Shown here: piece by piece, positions 1-8,637 of the stretch
Layout: each line of letters starts with the position of its first letter
Position numbering within the stretch: the first letter of the stretch is position 1
NCBI GenBank assembly: GCA_017465575.1
Contig: JAFTVX010000021.1
Span: 62,001 to 126,000 of the forward strand
Direction: 5' to 3'
Length of the DNA stretch: 64,000 nt
Source of the DNA: Alistipes sp.
Lineage (GTDB): Bacteria > Bacteroidota > Bacteroidia > Bacteroidales > Rikenellaceae
Position numbers and translations under genes: made by a program
The notes under the pieces: model-generated
Databases searched by the model: none
What the model was told of the DNA's origin: nothing
Seen by the model: only the letters and a program-made list of their open reading frames with translations

Positions 1-52
1 CGTATCGCGCAAAATCGACGGGGCAAAGTAGCGCATCTTTTTGTGCCGAGGT

Positions 53-83
53 TTTGTATTTCGCTTTTTTATTTCTACCTTTG
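53..83 (+). promoter_or_regulatory. Bacteroides-type promoter for the first lipoprotein gene
   Basis: TTTG at 53-56, exactly 19 bases, then TACCTTTG at 76-83. This is a full match to the Bacteroides consensus TTTG-N19-TAnnTTTG. The start codon at 109 lies 25 bases downstream. Bases 1-52 hold nothing else I can name. Confidence 0.75.
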
Positions 84-108
84 TTATAAGTTAAACTATT
101 TAGAAGGT

Positions 109-1257
109 ATGAGAAAGTTTTTTGCACTATTCCTTGCATCGCTTATGCTTGTTGTAGCTTGTGAGCCCGATACCCCCGAGCAGGATATCCCCAATGACCC
201 TATCGAGAACCCCGACGATAAACCCACTCCCGAGCCCGAGCCAGAACCCGAGCCCGAGCCTGAGCCCGAGCCCGAACCCGAGCCCGAACCTGAGCCTGAG
301 CCTGAGCCTGAACCCGAGGTTGTGGAGTTGCCCTATCTGTCGGGATTGTACTTTGGTAGCTACTATGGCGCAACCGAGAACGACTACAACTACTCGTTGG
401 TGCTTGCCACCCAGGCAGACTGCTACGATATTATCTCGGGCGATGTAAATATCTATCCCGATAGCCAATACCTCTTCCTTGACCTCTACGCTTCGGTACC
501 TGCCGAGGAGTATAATATCCGTTTCGATGTGCCTGAGGGTGAATATGTTATCGACCCAATGAATAGCTGCACGGCAGGCACAATATCTGTGGAGTACTCG
601 TCGCTATATACCACCAACGAGACCACTGGTGATGAGGTATTCTTCGCTTCGGGCACGGTTACGGTAAGCGCCGATAAGATTGTTGCAAAGTTGGTTACCA
701 AGGGTGGCGAGGAGCTAACTTTTAGCTGCCCCACACGCTCGGTGGATAATAGCCAAAACTTCGGCCCTTCGTTCTCGCCTCCCGAGCAATCGACCTTGGA
801 GGCCGACCTCGAAATCGCCTTTTCGGAGTGTACGATTGCCGTCGAAAACTATGGCGACTACTATGTTATCGGCAAGAACAACTGGTTCCTGTATGTCAAG
901 GACGATGCTACGGGCGATAGCCTCTCGATGGAGCTTTTGGCGCCTATGACCGATGCGTTGCCCTTGGGCGTATTCCCCGTAACGAGCGACCTAAACGAGC
1001 TACAGATGGTGCTTCCGGGCTATGTCGATGCACAGAATGCTATGTGGTCGTGGTATCAGTTCTATGCCGACTATACGACAATCACCTCGTCGGCACCTGT
1101 TGCAGATGGCGAGATTGAGATTGTGGATAATGGCGACGGCACAATGACCGTAAAGATTGCCGTTGTAGATGATATGGAGCATAAGATTTCGGGTGAGGCA
1201 ACAGCCTCTTATGTAGACCTTACTCGAAGTTCGGCACGAACACCACGCAAAAAGTAA
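109..1257 (+). CDS. Surface lipoprotein with Glu-Pro repeat stalk
   Basis: 382-residue predicted lipoprotein of unknown function. The start at 109 is preferred over an in-frame ATG at 43 because it begins directly with a lipoprotein signal peptide (MRKFFALF, lipobox VVAC, Cys18) and lies below the promoter at 53-83. After the Cys comes an acidic, Pro-rich segment and about 17 Glu-Pro dipeptides, probably an extended stalk holding the rest away from the membrane. The C-terminal part of about 310 residues is rich in Tyr, Thr, Val and Asp and looks like beta-sandwich repeats, but I recognise no family. The next gene has an almost identical N-terminus and an unrelated C-terminus, so the two look like a duplicated anchor carrying different heads. 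Confidence 0.8.
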   Translation: MRKFFALFLASLMLVVACEPDTPEQDIPNDPIENPDDKPTPEPEPEPEPEPEPEPEPEPEPEPEPEPEPEVVELPYLSGLYFGSYYGATENDYNYSLVLATQADCYDIISGDVNIYPDSQYLFLDLYASVPAEEYNIRFDVPEGEYVIDPMNSCTAGTISVEYSSLYTTNETTGDEVFFASGTVTVSADKIVAKLVTKGGEELTFSCPTRSVDNSQNFGPSFSPPEQSTLEADLEIAFSECTIAVENYGDYYVIGKNNWFLYVKDDATGDSLSMELLAPMTDALPLGVFPVTSDLNELQMVLPGYVDAQNAMWSWYQFYADYTTITSSAPVADGEIEIVDNGDGTMTVKIAVVDDMEHKISGEATASYVDLTRSSARTPRKK

Positions 1258-1263
1258 AGCGCT

Positions 1264-1953
1264 ATGAAACAGCTATTTATGCTTTTGGTCGCCATCGCCT
1301 TTATGGTTGCTTGTGAGCCAGATACCCCCGAGCAGGATGTCCCCAATGACCCTATCGAGAACCCCGACGATAAGCCCACTCCCGAGCCCGAACCCGAGCC
1401 CGAGCCTGAGCCCGAACCCGAACCTGAGCCCGAACCTGAGCCCGAACCCGAGCCCGAGCCTGAGACCGAGCCCGAGCCCGACGATGCGATTTCGACACTT
1501 ACAGGCGATTTGGTGCTTGACTTTAACCCCGAGTGCTCGATGTGCTATGCCGACTGCTTTGGCGACTACTACGATGCGGGGCTATATATGTGGGGCTTCT
1601 ACTTTCAGAACTACACCACTAAGGAGCAGCTTTATATCGAGGTTATGCACCCCGACGACCTCTTTGAGGTGCCCGAGGCTGAGTTTACGGCATCGGATAA
1701 TATCTATCGCGAATATGCCTTGTTGAAGGGCACCTACGACTTCGAGGGCTACCAGGTATATTCGTGGTATACATCGCTTGCCACCTCGGAGCACGATGCG
1801 CATATTGCCCCCATTGTCGAGGGTACGATGTCTATTCGCCTTATCGAGGAGACGGGCAACTACGAGGCCACATTTGACCTTAAAGATGATGCTGGCAACG
1901 CAATAACAGGCATCTACTCCCACCGCGTGGTGCTGGAAGATTTTAGAATGTAA
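1264..1953 (+). CDS. Second Glu-Pro stalk lipoprotein, paralogue of the upstream gene
   Basis: 229 residues with a lipoprotein signal peptide (MKQLFMLL, lipobox FMVAC) and then the same acidic lead-in and Glu-Pro run as the preceding gene. Across about 80 bases (158-240 versus 1310-1390) the two genes differ at only a few positions. The C-terminal 155 residues do not resemble the neighbour's. The gene lies 6 bases after the upstream stop, so the two are surely co-transcribed, and a strong hairpin terminator follows. Function unknown; an adhesin-like or ligand-binding surface protein is a guess. Confidence 0.8.
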   Translation: MKQLFMLLVAIAFMVACEPDTPEQDVPNDPIENPDDKPTPEPEPEPEPEPEPEPEPEPEPEPEPEPETEPEPDDAISTLTGDLVLDFNPECSMCYADCFGDYYDAGLYMWGFYFQNYTTKEQLYIEVMHPDDLFEVPEAEFTASDNIYREYALLKGTYDFEGYQVYSWYTSLATSEHDAHIAPIVEGTMSIRLIEETGNYEATFDLKDDAGNAITGIYSHRVVLEDFRM

Positions 1954-1970
1954 CTAATTAGTAATGAGCA

Positions 1971-2003
1971 ATAAGGGCAAGCGTTGGGCTTGCCCTTATT
2001 TAG
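1971..2003 (+). terminator. Hairpin terminator after the lipoprotein pair
   Basis: A perfect 12-bp stem (1971-1982 with 1988-1999) and a 5-base loop, followed by a T-rich run. It lies 17 bases after the stop of the second lipoprotein gene. Confidence 0.8.
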
Positions 2004-2033
2004 TTTTTAGTTATTAGTTTTTAGTTGTTAGTT

Positions 2034-2117
2034 TTAAGACCATTAAGACCTTAGGACTTTAAGACCATTAGGATTTTTCTCCTATCGTCTTTTCGTCTTA
2101 TTGTCCTATCGTCTTAA
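2034..2117. repeat. Long imperfect hairpin with internally repetitive arms
   Basis: The left arm (2034-2073) repeats the theme TTAAGACCATTAGGA with variations. The right arm (about 2080-2117) is its approximate reverse complement, built from CCTATCGTCTT units. The arms can pair around a short T-rich loop. Similar architecture with different sequence occurs at 12153-12242 and 59521-59618. It lies between convergent genes and could act as a bidirectional terminator or 3'-end stabiliser. Confidence 0.6.
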
Positions 2118-2136
2118 AAATCTCTTTACTCCTTGT

Positions 2137-2225
2137 GGGTTAAAATGAGTTACGATGAGTTAAAATGGGTTAAAATGCTTTTTCAGCGGAAGTTTTCTAA
2201 TAACTAACAACTAACAACTAAAAAC
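2137..2225. repeat. Dispersed GAGTTAAAATG / AACTAACAACTA repeat, copy 1
   Basis: Three close variants of GGGTTAAAATG or GAGTTAAAATG plus one GAGTTACGATG, then TTTTTCAGCGGAAGTTTT and a run of AACTAACAACTA units. The same ordered modules recur at 9999-10097 and in degenerate form at 10108-10252. The right end contains the stop codon of the minus-strand metallophosphoesterase. Confidence 0.75.
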
Positions 2226-3357
2226 TCTCGAAATGCTCTCTGCCAAATCTGTCGGTGGCGGTAATGGTAATTTCGCTATTTTCAGCGGTGCGCTTTAGGC
2301 GATAGTAGTGCTTAAAGGGTATCAGCTTTCGGCGAAGATGCCCCATTACCATATCGTTGTAATCTGCCTCATTCTCAACATAGTAGCGGTAGTCAGGGTC
2401 GATAATATCGATACGCTCCATCTCGCCCATTGCGTTACCATTCTCCGACCACTCAACGCGCCACTTTTTGTCCCAGCCCACGATGCGGATGATGACCTCG
2501 TCGGCACTATCCTCGACCACCATAATCTGCTTCTCGGCATCCTCGCCAAGTAGGCGGTAGCGCCAACTCCACTCGCCCGCGCGCTCCTCGATAGTAAGCA
2601 CCGAGTGGGGTGTGCCATCGGGGCACATCGGCGCAAACCAGAGGTTGCCACCCACCTGTGCCACGCTATGCTCGATAATTTCGGGTGCTATGTCGGCGGT
2701 TGAATTTAGGTGGCGGTGACCTGTGATAAAGTCGATTTTATGCCCCTTCGCACGGCGCAAGATTTTGCGTGCATAGTCGTTGAGCTCGTCGGTGCGATAG
2801 TTATACGCAGGGGCGTGCATTAAGATTGCAATATGCTCAACATCAGAGTTTTGTCTAAGAGTCTGCTTCAGCCAGCGCAACTGCTTGCGGTCGACAGCGA
2901 TGCGGTAGTCGCTGTACGATGTGTAGTCGATATTGTCGAGCGCGAGGAAGAGTGTCTCGCCAAGCATCGTGGCGTAGTTGCGAGGGCCAAATACCTCTTC
3001 GTAGCGAGCCACGGCAGCCGCCTTATCGCCTACCGTCGAGCGGTCGTGGTCGTGGTTGCCGATAACGGTCATTACGGGGATATCGAGGCTATCGAAAAGC
3101 GCCTTTAAGCGAGGCATAAGGTCGAGGGTGTCCCACACATTGTCGCCCGTAAGGTATATGGCAGTAGGGTAGCCCGTCGAGCGATACTCCTCGACGATAG
3201 CGGCGATATGTGGAAATATATCCTTTTCGAGCCTTGCAAACTGCTCCTCGGTCTGAGGCTGTGGGTCGCCCACAACGATAAGGTTGAAGCCATCTGCCTG
3301 TGCATAGCCCACAAGGGCAAGACCAAGAAAAACGAGCGAAAGTATTGCGTGTTTCAT
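2218..3357 (-). CDS. Secreted calcineurin-like metallophosphoesterase
   Basis: 379 residues with a signal peptide (MKHAILSLVFLGLALVGYAQ) for export to the periplasm or surface. The metal-binding blocks of the calcineurin-like phosphoesterase fold are present in order: GDPQP near residue 31, GDNVWD, GNHDHD, a MHAP block and GHRH. The last 130 residues form a beta-rich C-terminal domain, as in Bacteroidales phosphoesterases with an extra C-terminal module. The substrate cannot be told from sequence; phosphomonoesters or phosphodiesters are both possible. It is a single gene between a repeat region and the divergent DUF4143 gene, with its own TATATTTG box upstream. Confidence 0.85.
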   Translation of the reverse strand: MKHAILSLVFLGLALVGYAQADGFNLIVVGDPQPQTEEQFARLEKDIFPHIAAIVEEYRSTGYPTAIYLTGDNVWDTLDLMPRLKALFDSLDIPVMTVIGNHDHDRSTVGDKAAAVARYEEVFGPRNYATMLGETLFLALDNIDYTSYSDYRIAVDRKQLRWLKQTLRQNSDVEHIAILMHAPAYNYRTDELNDYARKILRRAKGHKIDFITGHRHLNSTADIAPEIIEHSVAQVGGNLWFAPMCPDGTPHSVLTIEERAGEWSWRYRLLGEDAEKQIMVVEDSADEVIIRIVGWDKKWRVEWSENGNAMGEMERIDIIDPDYRYYVENEADYNDMVMGHLRRKLIPFKHYYRLKRTAENSEITITATDRFGREHFESF

Positions 3358-3386
3358 ATCTGCGATTTAAGAGTTGTTTCCGTCGG

Positions 3387-3394
3387 CAAATATA
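3387..3394 (-). promoter_or_regulatory. -7 box for the metallophosphoesterase gene
   Basis: TATATTTG on the minus strand, 29 bases upstream of the start codon at 3357. It matches TAnnTTTG; no good -33 TTTG at the ideal distance was seen. Confidence 0.5.
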
Positions 3395-3504
3395 TGAAGA
3401 ACTCGCGAAAAATGGCAATAAGTTGGGAATTATTGCACTTTGCAGATAGATTGTTTTTCGTACAGCAGGCTTCAGATATTGGAATATTTTTGAATTGTTC
3501 ATTC

Positions 3505-3583
3505 GGAAAACGCACCTTTTTAGCTGCTGTATTTATTGGAAAACGCAGTTATTTTGGCATGTTTTTACAAGAAAACGCACCTT
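3505..3583 (+). repeat. Three direct repeats GGAAAACGCACC with 32-33 base spacing
   Basis: GGAAAACGCACC at 3505, GGAAAACGCAGT at 3538 and AGAAAACGCACC at 3570. The spacing is close to three helical turns, so the copies would lie on one face of the DNA. The third copy abuts the -33 region of the DUF4143 gene promoter, which fits an operator array, though no regulator is known. Confidence 0.6.
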
Positions 3584-3608
3584 GTGTAGAAAAAAAGTAT
3601 TATATTTG
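3582..3608 (+). promoter_or_regulatory. Promoter of the DUF4143 ATPase gene
   Basis: TTG at 3582-3584 and TATATTTG at 3601-3608. The spacing is slightly shorter than the ideal 19 bases. The start codon at 3630 follows 21 bases after the box. Confidence 0.55.
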
Positions 3609-3629
3609 CACTAACAAATAGGCAGTAAT

Positions 3630-4988
3630 ATGTTATACAGAAAAATCACAAAGCGGATTGAGGAGTATCTCTCATCAGATTCTGATAGAATGCTGTTGAT
3701 TGATGGCGCCCGCCAGATAGGCAAATCATATATTATTCGTCATGTGGGCAAAAAGATGTTCTCTAACTATATTGAAATCAATATGGAGGAGGATAAATTG
3801 GGCGACCGAGTTTTTGCTGACGCTAAAACCACAAAGGATTTCTATATGGCATTGAGTGTTGTTGCAGGCGATAAGATGAAGGAGCGAGAGAATACTTTGG
3901 TGTTCATCGACGAGATACAAGCCTACGACCACCTTCTTACTTTGGTGAAATTCTTGATGCAGGAGAAGAAGTTTACCTATATTGCCAGTGGTTCGCTGCT
4001 TGGTGTAACATTGAAGAATACCCAATCTGTTCCTATCGGAAGTTTAGATGTGTGCCACATGTATCCTATGGATTTTGAGGAGTTTCTATATGCTAATGGC
4101 GTTGGAGAGGTTGCCATTGGAGCAATGCGAGAGAGTTTCGATAAGCGGGAGGCTCTGTCGGAAGCGATGCACACCAAAATAATGGATCTCTTCAAAAAAT
4201 ACTTGTTGGTTGGCGGTCTGCCAAAGGCGGTCGAGACATTCGTTGAGAGTCGTAATGTGGTTGAATTTCGTTCTATTCAGCGAGAGACTCACGAATTGTA
4301 TGGCGTTGATGCCTCTAAATATGAGGAGGAGCATAATAAGAAGTTAAAGATACGCCGTATCTTTGATATGATTCCTTCGAATCTTGAAAATAAGAAGAAG
4401 AGGGTTGTTATTAAGGATATCGAAGATAAAAAGTGGAAAAGGTCTAACGACTATTTAGATGAGTTTGACTACCTTATATCTGCTGGCATAACATTGGAGG
4501 TAAAGGCAATCAGTACACCGACATATCCATTAGTGGAGAATAGCGGTAAGAACTTGTTAAAACTCTATCTGAATGATGTGGGTATCCTATCTGGCATATT
4601 CTATCGTAATAATATCAAGGCTGTGATGTCGGATATCAAGAGTATAAACCTCGGCTCTGTTTATGAGACCGTCGTGGCTCAGGAGTTGAAGGCTCACGGA
4701 TATGATTTATACTATTACGATAACAAGAAAAACGGTGAGGTTGATTTTCTGATTGATGATGCCGACAACCTATCAAATATTCCTATCGAGGTGAAGTCTG
4801 GTAAAGATTATGCGATTCACAGCGCTTTGGATAAGTTTATGTCGAACGAAGACTACAATGTAAAGAGGGCGTATGTGCTGTCTAATGAGCGCGATGTGTT
4901 TACCGAGGAGGGTATCACATATATCCCTATCTACTACATTATGTTTTTTCATAATGTTTCCAATGTGGTAGAGGAGTTTTTAGATTAG
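3630..4988 (+). CDS. AAA ATPase with DUF4143 domain
   Basis: 452 residues. The N-terminal AAA part carries Walker A GARQIGKS near residues 26-33 and Walker B LVFIDEIQ near 90. The C-terminal DUF4143 part ends in a nuclease-like PD-(D/E)XK motif: GEVDFLI, then IEVKSGK. The family is widespread in gut Bacteroidales and often strain-variable; its role is unproven and a defence or toxin-like function has been suggested. The gene is visibly richer in A+T than its neighbours and stands alone with its own promoter and repeat array, which suggests acquisition by transfer. All key motifs are intact. Confidence 0.85.
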   Translation: MLYRKITKRIEEYLSSDSDRMLLIDGARQIGKSYIIRHVGKKMFSNYIEINMEEDKLGDRVFADAKTTKDFYMALSVVAGDKMKERENTLVFIDEIQAYDHLLTLVKFLMQEKKFTYIASGSLLGVTLKNTQSVPIGSLDVCHMYPMDFEEFLYANGVGEVAIGAMRESFDKREALSEAMHTKIMDLFKKYLLVGGLPKAVETFVESRNVVEFRSIQRETHELYGVDASKYEEEHNKKLKIRRIFDMIPSNLENKKKRVVIKDIEDKKWKRSNDYLDEFDYLISAGITLEVKAISTPTYPLVENSGKNLLKLYLNDVGILSGIFYRNNIKAVMSDIKSINLGSVYETVVAQELKAHGYDLYYYDNKKNGEVDFLIDDADNLSNIPIEVKSGKDYAIHSALDKFMSNEDYNVKRAYVLSNERDVFTEEGITYIPIYYIMFFHNVSNVVEEFLD

Positions 4989-5134
4989 AGGCTGATATAA
5001 GAGGGGAATCTTAAACGGGCAAAAACTTGTGATTTGTGCAGGTTTTTGTCCGTTTATTCCTAAAAGCGGTTTTTAGTGTGTTTCGTAACGCAAAATTTCT
5101 CGCGTGTGCGCATACGAGTGAGCGAAATTTTTAC

Positions 5135-5142
5135 TACCTTTG
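5135..5142 (+). promoter_or_regulatory. -7 box directly before dnaX
   Basis: TACCTTTG, only 7 bases before the dnaX ATG at 5150. If this is the promoter, transcription begins about 4-5 bases before the start codon, giving a leaderless or near-leaderless mRNA. A TTTG at the ideal -33 position is not present. Confidence 0.5.
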
Positions 5143-5149
5143 TCGAGTT

Positions 5150-6928
5150 ATGGAAAATTTTGTAGTTTCAGCACGCAAGTATCGCCCCTCGACCTTCGCT
5201 TCGGTCGTGGGTCAGCGTCATATAACATCGACCTTGAAGAACGCCATCGAGCGTGGTCAGTTGGCTCATGCCTACCTCTTCTGCGGTCCTCGCGGTGTGG
5301 GTAAGACCACCTGTGCCCGTATCTTCGCCAAGGCTATTAACTGCCTAAATCCGCAGAATGGCGAGGCCTGCAACGAGTGCGAGTCGTGTCGTTCGTTCAA
5401 CGAGGGTCGCTCGCTCAATGTCCACGAGTTGGATGCAGCGTCAAACAACTCGGTAGACGATATCCGCAACCTTATCGAGCAGGTGCGCATCATACCTCAG
5501 CAGGGTAGCTACTCGGTATTCGTTATCGACGAGGTCCACATGCTCTCGGCTGCGGCGTTCAACGCCTTTCTGAAAACTTTGGAGGAGCCACCACGCCACG
5601 CTATCTTTGTCTTGGCTACCACCGAGAAGCATAAGATTATCCCCACCATTCTCTCGCGTTGTCAGATTTACGACTTCAACCGCATCAAGGTTGAGGACGG
5701 CGTGGAGTATCTGCGCTACATCGCCGATAAGGAGGGTGTTACGGCCGACGACGAGGCACTCAACCTTATTGCCCACAAGGCCGATGGTGGTATGCGTGAT
5801 GCCCTCTCGATGTTCGACAAGGCGGTGTCGTTCTGTGGCACAAACCTCTCATACAAGGATGTGGCGGCTACGCTCAATGTCCTCGACTACGACACCTATT
5901 TCTCGGTTACAGAGATGTTGCTCGGTGGCCGATATGTCGATGCGCTGATGCTCTTCGATGAGGTGTTGTCTAAGGGCTTCTCGCCCCAGGTATTCCTCTC
6001 GGGATTGAATGCCCACATGCGCGACCTGCTTATGGCCAAGGGCCCCGCTATCGGGCTTATCGAGTTTACAGGCACGCTTGTCGAGCGCTACCGCAAACAG
6101 GCGACGACGGCCGACGAGGGCTTCCTCTTCAATGCCATAGCGTTGCTCACCGAAGCCGATGGCAAGATACGACAGTCGTCGAACCAACGATTGCTTGTTG
6201 AACTGGGACTTATGAAGATTGCAGGTCTCGGTCAAAAAAAAAATAGCGAGGTAGATAACTCGACCCTCGCAACCGACTTTGCGTTGCCCGAGTTGGTCGC
6301 ACAGCCCATTGTAGCGCCCCAACCAACACCATCACCGCAACCTGCGCCCACACCTGCGCCCACACCCGTGCCTCAGCCACAACCTGTGCCTGCTCCAATG
6401 CCCGAGCCTGAGGCCGAGGAGGTTGAGTCTAAGGCAGAGCCTAAGCGCTCCACCACGCGCCGCATGGCAGGCACTATCTCGATTAAGGAGATGGTGAGTG
6501 GTGGCGTTAAGACAGCATCGGAGCGTGTGTTGGAGGAGGCGGCAGCCGAGGCGGCGCACCAGAGCACCATCGACCCCAAGACGGCAGAGAAGTTGGAGAG
6601 CGCTCGCGAGAAGATAGATGCCGACCTTGGTGCTTCGCGTCCCCGCTTCCGCAAGATATTCTCGGAGATGCGCATTGAGGGCAATACCGTGTCGGTTACC
6701 GTGCCCTCGCAGGAGCTTAGCGAGGATATCCTCCGCGATAAGCGTGAGTGGCAGGGCTACCTTGCCAAGATGGCCGAGGTAGATGGCTACATCGAGATTG
6801 AGGTTGTGGTGAACGAGAAGATTAAGGTGGCTCGACCCATCACCATCGAGGATAGATTGAAGCACCTTGTGGCGAAGAACGCCAAACTTACAGAGATGAT
6901 TGAGCGCCTAAACCTTGATGCCGAGTAG
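5150..6928 (+). CDS. dnaX: DNA polymerase III subunit gamma/tau
   Basis: 592-residue clamp-loader ATPase. The start at 5150 (MENFVVSARKYRPSTF) is chosen over 5036 because the upstream 38 residues are not family-like. Seen: Walker A GPRGVGKTT, a four-Cys zinc module (CLNPQNGEACNECESC), Walker B/DEVHML, and the SRC arginine finger region. AAA+ domains I-III fill about residues 1-360. A Pro-Ala-rich linker follows (about 385-425) and then a C-terminal tau domain. Ten adenines at 6234-6243 sit exactly at the domain III/linker border. A -1 slip there meets TAG at once, so a short gamma-like product of about 364 residues is likely alongside full-length tau. Confidence 0.95.
   Translation: MENFVVSARKYRPSTFASVVGQRHITSTLKNAIERGQLAHAYLFCGPRGVGKTTCARIFAKAINCLNPQNGEACNECESCRSFNEGRSLNVHELDAASNNSVDDIRNLIEQVRIIPQQGSYSVFVIDEVHMLSAAAFNAFLKTLEEPPRHAIFVLATTEKHKIIPTILSRCQIYDFNRIKVEDGVEYLRYIADKEGVTADDEALNLIAHKADGGMRDALSMFDKAVSFCGTNLSYKDVAATLNVLDYDTYFSVTEMLLGGRYVDALMLFDEVLSKGFSPQVFLSGLNAHMRDLLMAKGPAIGLIEFTGTLVERYRKQATTADEGFLFNAIALLTEADGKIRQSSNQRLLVELGLMKIAGLGQKKNSEVDNSTLATDFALPELVAQPIVAPQPTPSPQPAPTPAPTPVPQPQPVPAPMPEPEAEEVESKAEPKRSTTRRMAGTISIKEMVSGGVKTASERVLEEAAAEAAHQSTIDPKTAEKLESAREKIDADLGASRPRFRKIFSEMRIEGNTVSVTVPSQELSEDILRDKREWQGYLAKMAEVDGYIEIEVVVNEKIKVARPITIEDRLKHLVAKNAKLTEMIERLNLDAE
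6234..6246 (+). promoter_or_regulatory. A10 slippage site with adjacent -1 frame stop in dnaX
   Basis: Ten consecutive adenines (6234-6243) are followed by TAG (6244-6246) in the -1 frame. In the normal frame it reads Gln-Lys-Lys-Asn. Known dnaX genes make gamma by ribosomal frameshifting (E. coli) or transcriptional slippage on an A run (Thermus). The position, right after domain III, is where a gamma subunit should end. Confidence 0.7.
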
Positions 6929-6978
6929 GCGAGGGTGGCGCAAAACGAATGATTAACAATTAGGAAAACTATAAAACG

Positions 6979-8274
6979 ATGATTAAAGATTTTGTTCAGG
7001 AGCTCGAGTGGCGCGGTATGATTCACACTATCATGCCCGGTGCTAAGGAGCAGTTACAGAAGGAGATGACAACGGCATACTTGGGTATCGACCCCACTGC
7101 CGACTCACTACATATCGGCCACTTGGTGGGTGTTATGATTTTGAAGCACTTCCAGATGTGTGGCCACCGTCCCATCGCCCTTATCGGTGGTGCTACGGGT
7201 ATGATTGGCGACCCCTCGGGTAAGTCGCAGGAGCGTAACTTGCTCGACGAGGCCACCTTGCGCCACAATCAGGAGGCTATCAAGGCGCAGTTGGCACGCC
7301 TTATCGACTTCGACTCGGAGGCCGAGAACCACGCCTTGTTGGTCAACAACTACGACTGGATGAAGGAGTTTTCGTTCTTGGACTTCGCCCGTGATATCGG
7401 CAAGTGCATCACCGTCAACTATATGATGGCCAAGGACTCTGTGAAGAAGCGCTTCAATGGCGAGGGCGATGGTATGTCGTTTACGGAGTTCACCTACCAG
7501 CTCTTGCAGGGCTACGACTTCTTGCACCTCTACCAGGAGTACAACTGCAAGGTGCAGCTTGGTGGCGCTGACCAGTGGGGTAACATCACCACAGGTACTG
7601 AGCTTATCCGCCGTAAGTTGGGTGCCGAGGCTGAGGCTTTCGCTATCACCTGCCCCCTTATCACCAAGGCTGATGGCACGAAGTTCGGCAAGACCGAGTC
7701 GGGTAATGTATGGCTCGATGCTCGCTACACCTCGCCCTACAAGTTCTACCAGTTCTGGCTCAATGTCAGCGACGACGATGCAAAGCGCTATATCAAGATT
7801 TTCACTTTGCTCGACCGCGAGACTATCGAGAAGCTTATCGCTGAGCACGACGAGGCTCCCCACTTGCGCGTATTGCAGAAGCGCTTGGCCGAGGAGATTA
7901 CCACAATGATTCACTCTAAGGAGGAGTTGGAGAAGGCTCAGGCAGCATCGAACATCCTCTTCGGCAATGCTACCTCTGAGGCGTTGCGTTCACTCGACGA
8001 GGCAACCTTGCTTCAGGTATTTGAGGGTGTTCCCCAGTTCACCATTTCGCGTGCCGACCTCGAGAAACCCTTTATCGACATCGTTGCCGATGTCTGCAAG
8101 GTATTCCCCTCGAAGGGCGAGTGCCGCAAGATGGTGCAGGGCGGTGGCGTACAGCTCAACAAGGAGAAGGTTGCGGATGCTATGCGTGGTCTCTCGGAGG
8201 GCGACCTTATCGCCGGTAAGTACCTCCTTGTGCAGCGTGGCAAGAAGAACTACTACCTTATCACCGTTGAGTAA
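6979..8274 (+). CDS. tyrS: Tyrosyl-tRNA synthetase
   Basis: 431 residues, the usual length for bacterial TyrRS. It charges tRNA-Tyr with tyrosine in the cytoplasm. Class I signatures are visible: HIGH (in DSLHIGHLV, near residue 44) and the KMSKS-type loop KFGKT (near 235). The tyrosine-pocket block [10 protein letters not shown] is intact, and an S4-like RNA-binding domain closes the protein ([13 protein letters not shown]). It lies 50 bases after dnaX and its stop TAA overlaps the ATG of folB by one base, so the two are translationally coupled. Confidence 0.96.
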   Translation: MIKDFVQELEWRGMIHTIMPGAKEQLQKEMTTAYLGIDPTADSLHIGHLVGVMILKHFQMCGHRPIALIGGATGMIGDPSGKSQERNLLDEATLRHNQEAIKAQLARLIDFDSEAENHALLVNNYDWMKEFSFLDFARDIGKCITVNYMMAKDSVKKRFNGEGDGMSFTEFTYQLLQGYDFLHLYQEYNCKVQLGGADQWGNITTGTELIRRKLGAEAEAFAITCPLITKADGTKFGKTESGNVWLDARYTSPYKFYQFWLNVSDDDAKRYIKIFTLLDRETIEKLIAEHDEAPHLRVLQKRLAEEITTMIHSKEELEKAQAASNILFGNATSEALRSLDEATLLQVFEGVPQFTISRADLEKPFIDIVADVCKVFPSKGECRKMVQGGGVQLNKEKVADAMRGLSEGDLIAGKYLLVQRGKKNYYLITVE

Positions 8275-8633
8275 TGAACCCGATGTATACCATTCGCCTC
8301 GACGGCATCTATGTGCGTGCGTTCCACGGCTGCTACGATTTGGAGCAACAGGTGGGCAACCGCTTTCGTGTCGACTTGGCGATTACCACACCTCTGGGCA
8401 CACTCCCCGAGACCGACGATGTTCGTCAGGCGGTCAACTACCTCACCATCTTCGAGATTGTCGAGCGCACGATGCAGCTGACACAGCGCACCATCGAGGC
8501 TGCGGCAAAGAATATCATCGTGGCAGTAAAGGAGGCATTTCCCCAAATCGAGAGTGTGGAGTGTACCGTGGCGAAGATTGCTCCCCCGTTGGGTGGCAAA
8601 ATCGACCGAGTAAGTGTAACATTAATTGGATAG
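8274..8633 (+). CDS. folB: Dihydroneopterin aldolase
   Basis: 119 residues, typical for FolB. The enzyme converts 7,8-dihydroneopterin to 6-hydroxymethyl-7,8-dihydropterin in folate synthesis. The N-terminus (IRLDGIYVRAFHGCYDLEQ) carries the family's GxxxxxxHG(C/V) block, and the C-terminus (VTLIG) is also typical. The start is either 8274, overlapping the tyrS stop, or the ATG at 8283. No other folate gene is adjacent in this window. Confidence 0.9.
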   Translation: MNPMYTIRLDGIYVRAFHGCYDLEQQVGNRFRVDLAITTPLGTLPETDDVRQAVNYLTIFEIVERTMQLTQRTIEAAAKNIIVAVKEAFPQIESVECTVAKIAPPLGGKIDRVSVTLIG

Positions 8634-8637
8634 CATA

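Noticed and set aside
43..108. 22-residue N-terminal extension of the first lipoprotein
   Set aside because: It overlaps the -33/-7 promoter, and the lipoprotein signal peptide starts at 109.
127..468. Minus-strand and alternate-frame ORFs across the Glu-Pro repeats
   Set aside because: Repetitive GC-rich codons keep all frames open; the products are pure Leu/Gly or Pro/Ser repeats without any start context.
3208..3621. 137-codon plus-strand ORF before the DUF4143 gene
   Set aside because: It runs antisense to the metallophosphoesterase, then through the repeat array and promoter. Composition is not protein-like.
5036..5149. 38-residue extension of dnaX
   Set aside because: Not family-like, and it contains the -7 box TACCTTTG. 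Similar upstream extensions of uvrD (50368-50418) and uppS (55252-55314) were rejected for the same reasons.
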